A DNA stretch of 64,000 nucleotides from Paraglaciecola mesophila KMM 241 (GTDB taxonomy: Bacteria; Pseudomonadota; Gammaproteobacteria; Enterobacterales; Alteromonadaceae), in assembly GCF_000315015.1 (NCBI RefSeq), contig NZ_BAEP01000075.1, positions 186,001 through 250,000 on the forward strand, in the 5' to 3' direction. Under the pieces are notes generated by a model. That model had not been told where the DNA came from and did not search any database. It saw only the letters and a list, made by a program, of their open reading frames with translations. Below are positions 46,579-56,709 of this stretch, piece by piece. Both the position numbers and the translations under genes were made by a program. Position 1 is the stretch's first letter; each line of letters begins with the position of its first letter.

Positions 46579-46965
46579 GTGTGCTCTCCGAATAAATCTA
46601 TTTATTATAGGTGTTAGGGCGATTATTTTACCGTTAACTGAATGCGCACTGTCATGTTGCCGCGCCGCATACGTTAATCTTTCGCTTGGCAGTGTTACAC
46701 AGTACTGAAGGTGATTACACCTATGTTACTTATGTCTCTAGCACAATGCTTATCGAATTCGATAACCACCACAACCTGCCTAGACTTACCCTACTAAAGT
46801 AGTATCGACTTAAAAGTGGTTAACATTAGCTAACTTTTTAATTTTACTTAAGACAAAAACGAAATGCTTCGCATTCAGCATTAGTTAATATAATACAAAA
46901 CCGAAGACGTTTTATGACAATATGCGCAAATTATGAATAGGGAAGTGATTGACTATGGTTTAGTT
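46579..46965. other. intergenic region between the chemotaxis receptor and apaH
   Basis: No gene is evident. It must hold the promoter of the chemotaxis receptor on the leftward strand; I cannot identify boxes with confidence. No clear terminator follows apaH. Confidence 0.4.
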
Positions 46966-47766
46966 TTAGCTTTGCACTTGTAACCCGTCATCTGCACGAA
47001 GCAAGGTCATGTGGCCTCCCCAGACAAACCCTGTATCCAAGGCAATAAAATTACTGCTTTTGGTTTCACCGTTTAGAGCCGCCCAATGCCCAAAAACGAC
47101 TTTTTGCTGGGGTGTTAACTCTAAGTTCTCGATGCAAAACCAGGGGGTGAGGGACTTAGGCGCATCTTGCGGTGGGGTTTTACATTCAAACTCAAGGCGT
47201 TGGTCTTTTTCCAAAAAACGCATTCTAGTAAACGCATTAATGATAAAACGCTGCCTTGCCTCGCCTGCCAAGTCATCGGCCCAGCGATTGGGTTTGTCAC
47301 CGTACATGATTTGCACTAATTGTTGCCAGTGAGGACCTTGTAGGGCCGTGCTGATTTCACAGCTTAAAGCTAATGCTTTCTCGAAGCCCCACTTTGGGTA
47401 TAAGCCCGCATGGGTCAACAACGTATTTTCTCCGAGGCATAGAGCAAGTGGCTTTTGGCGTAGCCAATGGCAATATTTTGCAAAGTTGGTAGAAGCAATG
47501 ACGCTATCAAGCTTGTCACCTTTTTTTGCACGCCTGACACCGCAGAATATCGCTAACAAATTTAAGTCATGGTTGCCTAACACGGTGTGAAAACTATCAC
47601 CTAATCCGTGCAAATAAGCGAGGGTATCTAAAGATTCAGGGCCACGACCAATAAGATCGCCTACCGCATAGAGCGTGTCTTTGCCTGGCGAAAAGTCCAC
47701 TTTGTTTAAAACGACTTTAAGGCCACTCAAGCAGCCCTGTATATCACCCACGATATAATCAGCCAT
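46966..47766 (-). CDS. apaH: symmetrical diadenosine tetraphosphatase
   Basis: The 266-residue protein has the metallophosphatase motifs GDIQGC, GDLIGRGP and GNHDLNLL, then a late HAGLYPKW. It hydrolyses Ap4A to two ADP and also removes Np4 caps from RNA. It is the last gene of the lptD-surA-pdxA-rsmA-apaG-apaH series, 15 bases after apaG. The folA gene that follows it in E. coli is absent here. Confidence 0.95.
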   Translation of the reverse strand: MADYIVGDIQGCLSGLKVVLNKVDFSPGKDTLYAVGDLIGRGPESLDTLAYLHGLGDSFHTVLGNHDLNLLAIFCGVRRAKKGDKLDSVIASTNFAKYCHWLRQKPLALCLGENTLLTHAGLYPKWGFEKALALSCEISTALQGPHWQQLVQIMYGDKPNRWADDLAGEARQRFIINAFTRMRFLEKDQRLEFECKTPPQDAPKSLTPWFCIENLELTPQQKVVFGHWAALNGETKSSNFIALDTGFVWGGHMTLLRADDGLQVQS

Positions 47767-47780
47767 GTGTAAACTCTGAA

Positions 47781-48182
47781 CTAGTTGATTTGATGAGGAA
47801 CGGCTAGGCGGAAAATATCAATGGGTACGCGAAAGAGTGCGCCATCTTTATCCTGCATTTCGTAATAACCTTGCATTGAGCCTACGGGGGTATCAAGTAC
47901 CGCGCCACTAGTATATTGAAAGCTATCGCCACTTTCGATGTGCGGTTGCTGACCAACAACACCAGCGCCTTCTACTTCAGATTGTTTACCATTGCCGTCA
48001 ATGATGAGCCAATAACGGTTGATGAGCTGTACGCTTTCGTCACTGTTATTGGCTATGTTAATTTCATAAGCAAAAGCGTATTTGTCCGCCTCATTGGCGG
48101 TATGCTCTGGTAAATGTTGGGTATGCACATCAACCTTAATTTTATCACTTAATTCGTGACCAGTACTTAACGAACTTGTCAT
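47781..48182 (-). CDS. apaG: ApaG protein (CO2+/MG2+ efflux-associated, FN3-like)
   Basis: The 133-residue protein has a single ApaG domain: YAFAYEINIANNSDESVQLINRYWLIIDGNG, then EVEGAGVVGQQPHIESGDSFQYTSGAVLDTPVGSMQGYY (conserved GVVGxQPxIxPG and P-xG-xMxGxY) across the beta sandwich. The molecular role is poorly defined. It begins one base after rsmA ends, so translation is likely coupled. Confidence 0.93.
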   Translation of the reverse strand: MTSSLSTGHELSDKIKVDVHTQHLPEHTANEADKYAFAYEINIANNSDESVQLINRYWLIIDGNGKQSEVEGAGVVGQQPHIESGDSFQYTSGAVLDTPVGSMQGYYEMQDKDGALFRVPIDIFRLAVPHQIN

Positions 48183-48989
48183 TTAATCCTCCTGAGTACT
48201 AAACGCAAGATCGGCAATCTGTCCAAATTGAGCCAGTGATAAGTTTTCCGCTCTTAATTCAGGATTAATGTCCAGCGAGATAAGTTGCGCTTCGCTAAGG
48301 CTTTCTTTCAAACTATTTCGAATGGTTTTACGGCGTTGATTAAACGCTTGAGCACATACTCGATTGAGCGACTCTTCGCTTTTAACTACCACGGGTCTCA
48401 CTTTGTGCGGAATAAGACGGACTATCGCTGAATCTACTTTAGGTGGTGGGTTAAACGCTTCAGGTGGTACGTGAATGACCGGTGTAATATGGCAATGGTA
48501 TTGAGCCATCACTGATAAACGGCCATAGTTTTTATTGCCAGGAGATGCGGCAAGCCTGTTTACCACTTCTTTTTGCAGCATAAAATGCATGTCTTGCACT
48601 TTGTGCGCGAATGAAAACAAATGGAACATCAGAGGTGTAGAAATATTGTACGGTAAGTTACCGAATACTCTTAACGGGTGTTCTTCACTAAACAATTCAG
48701 AAAAATCGAATTTTAGAGCGTCCTTTTCCACAATGTTTAGTTTGCTAGCAATAAACGGATGCGTGCGCAAACGCTGGGCAAGGTCGCGATCTAATTCAAC
48801 CACGGTTAGTTTATCAATAAGTTCGCAAACCGGTTCGGTAAGTGCACCTAAACCCGGGCCTATTTCTACCACATTTTCTCCCACTTGGGGATTAATGGCA
48901 GATACGATCTGATCGATAATATAAGGGTCGTGAAGAAAGTTCTGACCGAAACGTTTTCTGGCTGTGTGGCCTAAATGTTGTTTGCTCAT
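48183..48989 (-). CDS. rsmA: 16S rRNA dimethyladenosine transferase
   Basis: The 268-residue protein (also called KsgA) has [11 protein letters not shown] at the N-terminus, the SAM-binding [21 protein letters not shown] and the catalytic motif [10 protein letters not shown]. It dimethylates two adjacent adenines in the 3' hairpin of 16S rRNA in late ribosome assembly. The start overlaps pdxA by four bases (ATGA). Confidence 0.96.
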   Translation of the reverse strand: MSKQHLGHTARKRFGQNFLHDPYIIDQIVSAINPQVGENVVEIGPGLGALTEPVCELIDKLTVVELDRDLAQRLRTHPFIASKLNIVEKDALKFDFSELFSEEHPLRVFGNLPYNISTPLMFHLFSFAHKVQDMHFMLQKEVVNRLAASPGNKNYGRLSVMAQYHCHITPVIHVPPEAFNPPPKVDSAIVRLIPHKVRPVVVKSEESLNRVCAQAFNQRRKTIRNSLKESLSEAQLISLDINPELRAENLSLAQFGQIADLAFSTQED

Positions 48990-49966
48990 TGTGTACTTTT
49001 TGCCAATGAAATGGCTTCCTTGATAGCGATGCTAAAACTGCCAACATCGGCTTGGCCGGTAGCGGCTAAATCGAGCGCGGTTCCGTGGTCCACGGAGGTG
49101 CGAATAAAGGGTAATCCCAACGTGATGTTTACCGCTTGACCAAAGCCCTTGTATTTTAACACAGGTAACCCTTGATCGTGATACATAGCAAGCACGGTAT
49201 CGGCTTGTTGCAAATACTTTGGGTTAAAAATGGTGTCAGCCGGTAATGGCCCAGTAAGCTTGATGCCGTCTTGGCGCAAAGCATTAAGGGCTGGAATGAT
49301 CGTGTCTATCTCTTCACGGCCAATATGCCCGTCTTCACCTGCATGAGGGTTGAGCCCACATACAAAGATATGCGGCTGAGCAATTCCGAACTTGGTTCTT
49401 AGGTCATGATCTATGATTCGGACCACTTTATCCAGTTTAGGCTGCGTAATGGCAGCAGATACCGCTGTTACCGGAATGTGTGTCGTAGCGAGTGTTACGC
49501 GCAAGCCTTCGGTGGCCAGCATCATTACAACTTCAGGGGTGTGCGACTGCTGGGCAAAAAATTCAGTGTGGCCGCTAAAAGGAATGCCTGCCTCGTTGAT
49601 CACGCCTTTATGTACCGGGCCTGTCACAAGTGCCTGAAATTCGCCATTTAGGTTCATTTGGCAAGCTTGGTGCAGTGTATCTAATACGTATTGGCTGTTC
49701 GTTGGATTTAGCTGCCCAGCAATGACTTCATCCTGCAACGGTATATCAACAATATACAGCGACCCAGCAGGTTGAATGTCCGTGCAGCTTGCATCGTATG
49801 GTAATAACGTCAGTGGGATATTCAGTGCATTTGCGCGGGTACGCATTAGCGCAGCATTGGCAAATACCACTAACATGGCCTGCCATTGCTGCTGCGCTAA
49901 GGTGATAATTAAATCTGGGCCAACCCCAGCAGGTTCACCCGGTGTTATGGCAAGCTTAATGGTCAT
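48986..49966 (-). CDS. pdxA: 4-hydroxythreonine-4-phosphate dehydrogenase
   Basis: The 326-residue protein has the N-terminal [12 protein letters not shown], the [25 protein letters not shown] core (split by strands) with a metal-binding His, [16 protein letters not shown] and [15 protein letters not shown]. It oxidises 4-phosphohydroxy-L-threonine in the DXP-dependent pyridoxal phosphate route. It is placed between surA and rsmA, as in other gammaproteobacteria. Confidence 0.96.
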   Translation of the reverse strand: MTIKLAITPGEPAGVGPDLIITLAQQQWQAMLVVFANAALMRTRANALNIPLTLLPYDASCTDIQPAGSLYIVDIPLQDEVIAGQLNPTNSQYVLDTLHQACQMNLNGEFQALVTGPVHKGVINEAGIPFSGHTEFFAQQSHTPEVVMMLATEGLRVTLATTHIPVTAVSAAITQPKLDKVVRIIDHDLRTKFGIAQPHIFVCGLNPHAGEDGHIGREEIDTIIPALNALRQDGIKLTGPLPADTIFNPKYLQQADTVLAMYHDQGLPVLKYKGFGQAVNITLGLPFIRTSVDHGTALDLAATGQADVGSFSIAIKEAISLAKSTQ

Positions 49967-49969
49967 GAA

Positions 49970-51265
49970 TTAGCTATTATCTTTTTTATCAAGCAATTCA
50001 ACATAAGCGCTATCACGCATTTCTTTCAACCATGCTTCGGTTTCTTCAGCAAACTTACGCTGGAACAACAACTGATACGCTTTGTCTTCTTTACGTTTTT
50101 CAGTAGCGTCTTGTACTCGTTTGTCCATCAACTGCATTAAATGCCAGCCGTGGGTAGAGCGCACAGGTTGGCTGATTTCGCCTACTTCTAATTTCTGCAA
50201 CGTATCTCTAAAAGCAGGCACATAAACGTTAGGGTCAGCCCAACCTAAGTCACCACCGCGTAACGCTGAACCAGGATCGGCTGAGTGCTCTTTGGCTAAT
50301 TCAGCAAAGTCTGCTTCACCTGCCAAAAGTTCTTTTCTAAATTCGGTTAGCATCTTTTCTGCTTTCTCATCGCTTAAAATAACCGATGGTTTGATCAAAA
50401 TATGACGAGACTTGAGCTCTGCAACTTCGACTTTTTCAATGCCGCGAATATCAAGAATTTTCAATACGTGAAAACCAGCACCACTGCGAATAGGGCCGAT
50501 TAAGTCGTCTTTACTGGTGCCTTGTACGGCCTCTGCAAAGAGTGTTGGCATAGAGTTAATGTTCATCCAACCTAAATCACCGCCTTCAAGGGCTTTTGAA
50601 CCTGAAGAAGAAGCCGTGGCTATTTTGGCAAATTCAGAGCCGTTGTTCAGTAATTCTAGTACTTTCTCTGCCGTGTCTTTGGCTTTGCTGACGTCTTCGT
50701 CGGTTGGCTCAGGAGGGAAACCAATCAGAATATGTCCTAAATGATACTCAGCTTGTTGTCCGCCTTGTTCATCGATAAGCGTCACTAAGTTGCTTATTTC
50801 TTGAGGCGTAATGTATATACGGCGACGCACGTTCGCGCGGCGCACTTCACCAGTGACCAATTCTTTGCGCACTTGCTCACGATATACCTCAAAGCTAACC
50901 CCTTCAGAGGCAAGGTTTTTCCGCAGGTCTTCTACTGTCGTGCCGTCTTCTCTGGCGATGTTGTCTATGGTTTGGTCTAATTGAGGATCGCTGATTTGTA
51001 TGCCCATACGCTCAGCCATCTGGTTTTGCAGACTATCCACAATCAAGCGTTCAATCGCTTGGGTGCGCAGCACGCGATCTGAGGGCAAGGTTTGATCGTT
51101 GGTTAATGCGTTACGTTTTACGGTATTTACTAATTCTTCAATTTGGCTTTCAAGAACCACGCCTTGATCGACAATGACTGCTACGTTGTCCAAGCGGACT
51201 TGCTTGGCGAACGTGTTAAACGAGATAAATGCCAAAAGGGCAAAAGTGACTACAGTTAATTTCAT
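49970..51265 (-). CDS. surA: SurA periplasmic chaperone and peptidyl-prolyl isomerase
   Basis: The 431-residue protein has a signal peptide ending NTFAKQ (near residue 21), an N-terminal chaperone domain with VDSLQNQMAERMGIQISD and two parvulin domains (about 172-275 and 284-385). The parvulin domains show GGDLGWMNINSMPTLF and GGDLGWADPNVYVPAF. It escorts outer-membrane proteins, including LptD, through the periplasm. It lies 67 bases downstream of lptD, probably in the same operon. Confidence 0.95.
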   Translation of the reverse strand: MKLTVVTFALLAFISFNTFAKQVRLDNVAVIVDQGVVLESQIEELVNTVKRNALTNDQTLPSDRVLRTQAIERLIVDSLQNQMAERMGIQISDPQLDQTIDNIAREDGTTVEDLRKNLASEGVSFEVYREQVRKELVTGEVRRANVRRRIYITPQEISNLVTLIDEQGGQQAEYHLGHILIGFPPEPTDEDVSKAKDTAEKVLELLNNGSEFAKIATASSSGSKALEGGDLGWMNINSMPTLFAEAVQGTSKDDLIGPIRSGAGFHVLKILDIRGIEKVEVAELKSRHILIKPSVILSDEKAEKMLTEFRKELLAGEADFAELAKEHSADPGSALRGGDLGWADPNVYVPAFRDTLQKLEVGEISQPVRSTHGWHLMQLMDKRVQDATEKRKEDKAYQLLFQRKFAEETEAWLKEMRDSAYVELLDKKDNS

Positions 51266-51332
51266 ATTTTTGGTTACTTATTAATTAAAATTTACACCTG
51301 AGTGTATGGGTTATTTTTTATTGTACTTGGAG

Positions 51333-53540
51333 CTAATCTAACAGATAAGGCTGTCGATAGCCGAACAATCCATCTCTTAACATATCGCGCCCGGAGCTAT
51401 CACCGCCAATCCCTTTAAATAGGAATTGAATCGCGATACCTGAATCAAATTCATCTGTACTTTGTAGCCCGTTATCATCAAAACGACTGGTTAACTGACG
51501 TTGGGCTACGATGCGCAATGCCCAGCAACATGATTCGTATTGTAATCCTGTGTAGCTTTCGATGGTACGGTGACGATCGATATCTCGATACCAACGCCCA
51601 ACCCAATACCAGTCTTGGGCGATGGGCCAACTGGCGGTTAAGCCTAGTTGACTTATCTGTTCGCCAGATAAATCACGCACAAATCGATGGTTGATTTGCA
51701 GCATTTTGTCTCTAGCAAGTCGATACTCGAGGCCAATACTACTTCGTTCAACTTTGTCAGTTTGGGTTGATACTTGCACTTCACTATGGGCTAACCACTT
51801 GCTGCCGATGCGCCAGTCCAACTCTGCTGCTAAGGCTGAGCGGTCATCTTCTTTACTCGCTGCGGTGACCTTGTTGTCTTCAAGATAGAAAATCTGACCT
51901 AAGCTAAGTTTAAATTGTTCCCTATTATCTTCATCAATTATGCGAGAGGTTATTCCAAGGGTAACTTGATTCTTATCGCTGATGCGATCTAGGCCAGTAA
52001 ATTCCTGGCCTCGGAACAATCCGGCGAAATCGTTAAATAATCGTGTTGTGTCATACAAACCAATATCAGATTGGTCTTCATAGCTGGTGTAAAGGTACTG
52101 GGCTCTGGGTTCTAGCGTCTGGGTGACGTTCCCCCCAAACCAATTTGCCTGACGCTCAAAGACTAAAGCACCGTATAGCTTTGCTTGGCCTAAGGTGCGT
52201 GACACGTCACGAGACAAGTCAGTGCCCTCGATATCCTCTTGGCGATACACCGTATGCATAACTGAGGTCTCCGCTAAGAATTCCCCCCAGCTATTTTCTA
52301 AAGGCAAGCTAAGAGTCGGGGCAATATGGGCTCGGGTGGCCTTAGGGCTAGTACCATTAGCATTGTCGAACCGGGCTAACTCCGAGTGGATATCAAATTT
52401 AAAGCCAGCGGGTAAATCGGTAACATAATCGAGTTTTAATTCGGGCAATGCGCGGTAGGTATCATCGTGATCACCTAAAATTTCAAAATCTCTAAGTTGC
52501 AAACTGACATTCAGTGCATCGGAGTAATAATGCAAACCTAGGGTTCTAAACAGGTGAGTATCCGCAGAGTTGTAATAATCAGAGCCCAAATCGACAATAT
52601 AGTTGTCATCACTTAAACCATTAAAATCAACATTCACTTCCCAATCTTCTGATAACGCACCCTTATGGGTGAAGCGATAAAAGTAGCGATCCTCATTGGT
52701 TGTTGAATCAGAATCGTTAGGCAAGTATTCAATATCAATCTGGCCGCTGTTGTTCTCAGTCAAATATCGAAATTCCGTCTTTAACTGCAAACCACGCTTA
52801 GTCATGTATCTAGGGGTAATCGTCGCATCGTACTGGGGGTCTAAATTCAAATAATAAGGCTGTTCGTAAGCAAAACCCGTACTACTACTGCTGCCGATTT
52901 GGGGGAACAATAAACCAGTTTCACGAGCATCGGTCACAGGAAAGGAATAGTAAGGCAAGTAGAAAATCGGAATATCTTGCACATAAAAGAATGCATTGCG
53001 CGCGACACCGCGGGTTTCATCCGGTTTCACTGTGATACTATCCGCGTGTACCAACCAATCTTCTTGACCGGTGGGGCAAGTGGAAAACGTGACGCCGTTT
53101 AACTCCAAGCCTTGGGATTGGTCCACCACTAACAACTCTGCTTGACCACGAGCATTGAGGGTGGTCAATTCATATTGCGTATCGGCAATTTCCATGCGGT
53201 TGTTCTGGGTATTGAGAAGCACCTTTTGGCTGGTCACGCTCAATTGAGGGTTTTGATAACTCACATCCCCAGTGGCAATTAATTGCTGAGTAGTACGATT
53301 AATTTGCGCCTTATTGGCAATAATTTGCGAATCTTTGTTGGTTATTTCTACGTCTCCCTCAAATTCTGCGAAATTATCTTGCTGAATAGAGGTCATATTA
53401 GATATAACTTGAATTTGTCCGTTTGGCAGACGCTTCTCTACCACGAAAGTATTTGCAGGTGCTGGACAGGTTTCTTGGGCTACAGCGCTAAGCGAGCACA
53501 CAGAGAAACAGAGCACGTGAAGAGGTTGCTTGATTTTCAT
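51333..53540 (-). CDS. lptD: LptD, LPS assembly outer-membrane protein
   Basis: I place the start at ATG 53540 (MKIKQPLHVL), giving a signal peptide ending SAVAQ; a longer frame to 53612 precedes it. The 735-residue protein has a periplasmic OstA-type N-domain (about 40-170), then a barrel. The four structural cysteines are recognisable: one just past the signal cleavage (ETCPAP), one in FSTCPTGQ, and the pair ESCCWALR near the C-terminus. LptD with LptE inserts LPS into the outer leaflet. It heads the operon with surA, and is divergent from amgK. Confidence 0.94.
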   Translation of the reverse strand: MKIKQPLHVLCFSVCSLSAVAQETCPAPANTFVVEKRLPNGQIQVISNMTSIQQDNFAEFEGDVEITNKDSQIIANKAQINRTTQQLIATGDVSYQNPQLSVTSQKVLLNTQNNRMEIADTQYELTTLNARGQAELLVVDQSQGLELNGVTFSTCPTGQEDWLVHADSITVKPDETRGVARNAFFYVQDIPIFYLPYYSFPVTDARETGLLFPQIGSSSSTGFAYEQPYYLNLDPQYDATITPRYMTKRGLQLKTEFRYLTENNSGQIDIEYLPNDSDSTTNEDRYFYRFTHKGALSEDWEVNVDFNGLSDDNYIVDLGSDYYNSADTHLFRTLGLHYYSDALNVSLQLRDFEILGDHDDTYRALPELKLDYVTDLPAGFKFDIHSELARFDNANGTSPKATRAHIAPTLSLPLENSWGEFLAETSVMHTVYRQEDIEGTDLSRDVSRTLGQAKLYGALVFERQANWFGGNVTQTLEPRAQYLYTSYEDQSDIGLYDTTRLFNDFAGLFRGQEFTGLDRISDKNQVTLGITSRIIDEDNREQFKLSLGQIFYLEDNKVTAASKEDDRSALAAELDWRIGSKWLAHSEVQVSTQTDKVERSSIGLEYRLARDKMLQINHRFVRDLSGEQISQLGLTASWPIAQDWYWVGRWYRDIDRHRTIESYTGLQYESCCWALRIVAQRQLTSRFDDNGLQSTDEFDSGIAIQFLFKGIGGDSSGRDMLRDGLFGYRQPYLLD

Positions 53541-53694
53541 ACGGTAGGGTAAAAAGGCAGCCTGATAATGGTTAAAGTCACGGGGGTTAAGCTCCAATTT
53601 TAAGGGTTTCACGCAGATTTGCTAGTAAACTTGCAAAAAAAGCGATATTTCGCCATTCTTCGCTGTCAATTTTTACCCCAACAAGAGGTCCTAA

Positions 53695-54732
53695 GTGAGC
53701 CCATTGGCACAAAGACAAGCACAACTGATGGATTGGATTAATCATTCCACACCTTATTTGTGTCAACAATTACACATGGTTTACGGTGATGCCAGCTTTA
53801 GGCGTTATTTTCGCTTCACCTTTGATGGTCGCAGCATTATTGCTGTTGATGCCCCACCTAAATTTGAAGATAGTCGTAAATTTGCATTAGTCGCTGAGCT
53901 CTTTGCTGCTAACGGATTGTGCGTGCCCGATATATTGGCCGCCGACCATGACTTAGGTTTCTATTGTCTCAATGATTTTGGTGATGAGCAATTGGCGCAT
54001 CAATTAAACGATCAAAGTTGCCATCAACTATATCCCAAGGCGTTAGCGCTGCTGCCAAAGGTACAGCAATGTATAACGACTACTCAAGCATCTTTACCTG
54101 CCTATGATCACAAACTTTTTTCTCGTGAGTTTGAAATATTCACCCAGTGGTTATTAGATGTGCATTTGGGTTACCAAACCACGACCGAGCAACAGACTAT
54201 GTTGAACGATACGTTCAACGTGTTAGCGGATAGTTTTTTTGAGCAACCAAAAGTTGGCGTACATCGAGACTTCCATTCGCGCAACCTGATGATGCTTGAA
54301 AGCGGTGACATCGGCGTGATTGATTTTCAAGATGCAGTGATTGGCCCCATTACTTATGACGCGGTGTCGTTGCTGCGTGACTGTTACCGGCGCTGGCCGG
54401 ATGAATGGGTCAGCAATTGGTTAGGTGCATTTCAGCAGCAGTTTTATCCGCAATACTCCCTTGCTAAATTTACCCGTTGGTTTGATTTAACGGGTATGCA
54501 ACGTCACGTAAAAGCCAGCGGTATATTCGCACGCCTTCACCACAGAGATGGCAAAAGTGATTATTTAGGGGATATACCCCGTACCTTGGGCTACTTAGTT
54601 GATATCGGAAAAGGTTATCCAGAGCTTCACGGGTTTGCTAAGTTTGTGGAAGATGAAGTATTACCCAGTGTTTTGGCAATAAAAGACGCAGGGAAAGGTA
54701 AAGTGGTCTCACTCGCTCGCAGTAAAGGCTAA
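53695..54732 (+). CDS. amgK: anomeric MurNAc/GlcNAc kinase
   Basis: The 345-residue protein is of the aminoglycoside-phosphotransferase fold: GDASFRRYFRF at the N-terminus, catalytic GVHRDFHSRNLMM and metal-binding IDFQDAVIGPITYD, then a C-terminal helical part. With MurU it forms the peptidoglycan recycling shortcut that feeds UDP-MurNAc without de novo synthesis. The GTG start has AGAGG six bases upstream. It sits beside lptD and immediately before murU, the arrangement known from Pseudomonas. Confidence 0.92.
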   Translation: MSPLAQRQAQLMDWINHSTPYLCQQLHMVYGDASFRRYFRFTFDGRSIIAVDAPPKFEDSRKFALVAELFAANGLCVPDILAADHDLGFYCLNDFGDEQLAHQLNDQSCHQLYPKALALLPKVQQCITTTQASLPAYDHKLFSREFEIFTQWLLDVHLGYQTTTEQQTMLNDTFNVLADSFFEQPKVGVHRDFHSRNLMMLESGDIGVIDFQDAVIGPITYDAVSLLRDCYRRWPDEWVSNWLGAFQQQFYPQYSLAKFTRWFDLTGMQRHVKASGIFARLHHRDGKSDYLGDIPRTLGYLVDIGKGYPELHGFAKFVEDEVLPSVLAIKDAGKGKVVSLARSKG

Positions 54733-54803
54733 GTAAAGTCGAACGTTAAAAAGCTTGAATAAGATAACGCGTGGTTATGACGAACAGTGGTTGTCACTAA
54801 TAA

Positions 54804-55556
54804 ATGAATAAAAAGATAAATACCGCGATGATTTTGGCGGCAGGGCGCGGTGAACGCATGCGTCCATTAACAGATACCCTCCCAAAACCCTTGTTAGAAG
54901 TGCACGGCAAACCCTTGATTGAATACCATCTTGAACGTTTAGCCACAGCGGGTATCAAGCGTGTTGTGATCAATCACGCTTGGTTGGGTGACAAAATAGT
55001 ACAACGGCTAGGTGACGGCTCGCGCTTTAATGTAGAAATAGTGTATTCAAAAGAAGAGACGGCACTTGAAACAGCAGGTGGCATAAAGCAAGCATTGCCA
55101 TTGCTTAGTCAAGGTGATGCATCAGATGCTTTTTTAGTGGTAAATGGTGACGTTTTCACTGACTTTTCTTTTGTGAACATGCTTAATAAATTTTCGGAAA
55201 AATCTGCACTGGTTGACAATGAGTTGCCATTGGCGCACTTGATATTAGTACCAAACCCCCCACACAATCCAGATGGCGATTTTTACTTACAGGGTAGTCG
55301 CGTGAGCAAAGTGCTATCGCAAGGTTCGGTAGATGAAACACCAAACAGCGACGGCCATTGGGGTAAATACACTTTTAGCGGTATTGGAGTATACCGCAAG
55401 GCGTTGTTTGACAGCCTCACGCCAACGAGTTTGCGTTTAGCGCCGGTTTTGGTCGATGCGATGGCCAATGAGCTAGTCAGCGGGACCTTGTTTGATGGCC
55501 TGTGGATTGATATAGGCACGCCTGAGCGTTTGGCACAATTAAATGCACAAGATTGA
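54804..55556 (+). CDS. murU: MurNAc-1-phosphate uridylyltransferase
   Basis: The 250-residue protein is a nucleotidyltransferase: AMILAAGRGERMRPLTD (signature G-x-G-x-R), PKPLLEVHGKPLIEYHLE, and metal-site VVNGDVFTDF. It converts MurNAc-1-phosphate to UDP-MurNAc. It lies 71 bases after amgK and before djlA. Confidence 0.92.
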   Translation: MNKKINTAMILAAGRGERMRPLTDTLPKPLLEVHGKPLIEYHLERLATAGIKRVVINHAWLGDKIVQRLGDGSRFNVEIVYSKEETALETAGGIKQALPLLSQGDASDAFLVVNGDVFTDFSFVNMLNKFSEKSALVDNELPLAHLILVPNPPHNPDGDFYLQGSRVSKVLSQGSVDETPNSDGHWGKYTFSGIGVYRKALFDSLTPTSLRLAPVLVDAMANELVSGTLFDGLWIDIGTPERLAQLNAQD

Positions 55557-55594
55557 ACGACTGAGTTCAAGAAAATAATTTTATGACAGGGTAA

Positions 55595-56452
55595 ATGATG
55601 ATTGGCAAGATTTTAGGTACCATTTTTGGTTTTATGTTTGGGCGGATCCCCGGTGCCATATTGGGTTTTATTGTCGGGCATATGTTTGACAAAGGCTATA
55701 GCCAAGACTTCAATCAAATGGGCGGCTTCAGTGGCTTTTTTACTAGTCAAGATGACTTTAAAAAGCAGGCAATCTTCTTTCATGCCTTATTTTCAGTCAT
55801 GGGACACATTGCTAAAGCGGACGGTAAAGTCAGCGATGTAGAGATTAAAATGGCTAGCGCCTTAATGGATCAAATGGGGCTAGAGGGAGATACCCGTAAA
55901 GAAGCTCAGCAGGCATTTCGTGAAGGTAAAGAAGCAGACTTTGCACTAAAAGACATCATTGTCGAATTAAAAGAGTCTTGCCATGGGCGCAGAGACATAC
56001 TGCAGGTCTTTTTAGAGATTTTGATTCAAGCAGCCTATGTTGACGGTAAGTTAGACAAAGCAGAACAAAAAGTCCTTGAAACTGCAGCTCTGCATCTTGG
56101 GTTTAAACAAAACGAGCTACTGTATTTACTCTCTGTTTACGAAGCGGAAATACGTTTTCGTCAGCGCGGTGGTCAGCGAAATGGGCAATCGTCACACAGA
56201 ACACACCAGGGCAGCCAGTCTACTTATTCAACCCAGCAATCATTGAATGATGCTTATCAAATACTGGGCGTGAGTGAGTCAGATGATGATAAAGCGGTCA
56301 AAAAAGCGTATCGCAAACTCATGAGTGAGCACCACCCCGATAAGTTGGTTTCCAAAGGCTTGCCGAAGCAGGCGCTAGAGCTGGCTAAAAACAAAGCGCA
56401 AGATATTCAAGCTGCTTATGAAATGATCAAAGAAAAGCGCGGCATGCGCTGA
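55595..56452 (+). CDS. djlA: DjlA membrane-anchored J-domain co-chaperone
   Basis: The 285-residue protein has an N-terminal hydrophobic Gly-rich segment (GTIFGFMFGRIPGAILGFIVGHMFD) as in DjlA, a TerB-like domain (about 55-195), and a C-terminal J domain with YQILGVSESD and HHPDKL (HPD). It stimulates DnaK at the inner membrane and influences Rcs-type signalling in enterobacteria. Met at 1 or 2 could start (ATG ATG). Confidence 0.93.
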   Translation: MMIGKILGTIFGFMFGRIPGAILGFIVGHMFDKGYSQDFNQMGGFSGFFTSQDDFKKQAIFFHALFSVMGHIAKADGKVSDVEIKMASALMDQMGLEGDTRKEAQQAFREGKEADFALKDIIVELKESCHGRRDILQVFLEILIQAAYVDGKLDKAEQKVLETAALHLGFKQNELLYLLSVYEAEIRFRQRGGQRNGQSSHRTHQGSQSTYSTQQSLNDAYQILGVSESDDDKAVKKAYRKLMSEHHPDKLVSKGLPKQALELAKNKAQDIQAAYEMIKEKRGMR

Positions 56453-56487
56453 TCATCAACTTTACCCTCAACTCCTTATGACTCATG

Positions 56488-56522
56488 GGCGGCTATTATC
56501 CTGTTGTCAAAGCCGCCGTTTT
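56488..56522 (+). terminator. intrinsic terminator after djlA
   Basis: ggcggct (56488-56494) pairs with agccgcc (56511-56517), followed by GTTTTT. Confidence 0.7.
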
Positions 56523-56656
56523 TGCCTATCGCATATTATTCTAAATGTATTGTTTTTAATATGTTCGAGAATTTCAATAAACCCCACGCTCTACGCTAAG
56601 CGGCATGAAGCGCCTCAAATGTAACAAATGTAAAAGTGCTAGGTTTTTGCAATAAA

Positions 56657-56675
56657 CTTAATGAGAATGCTTCTT
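56657..56675. promoter_or_regulatory. Fur-box-like site upstream of a TonB receptor
   Basis: cttaatgagaatgcttctt matches 12 of 19 positions of the consensus Fur box (gataatgataatcattatc). It lies 35 bases before the TTG start. Iron control fits the TonB receptor and PepSY pair, but the match is moderate. Confidence 0.55.
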
Positions 56676-56709
56676 ATTTGAAATAACAACAATCAATAGG
56701 GAGCTTTTC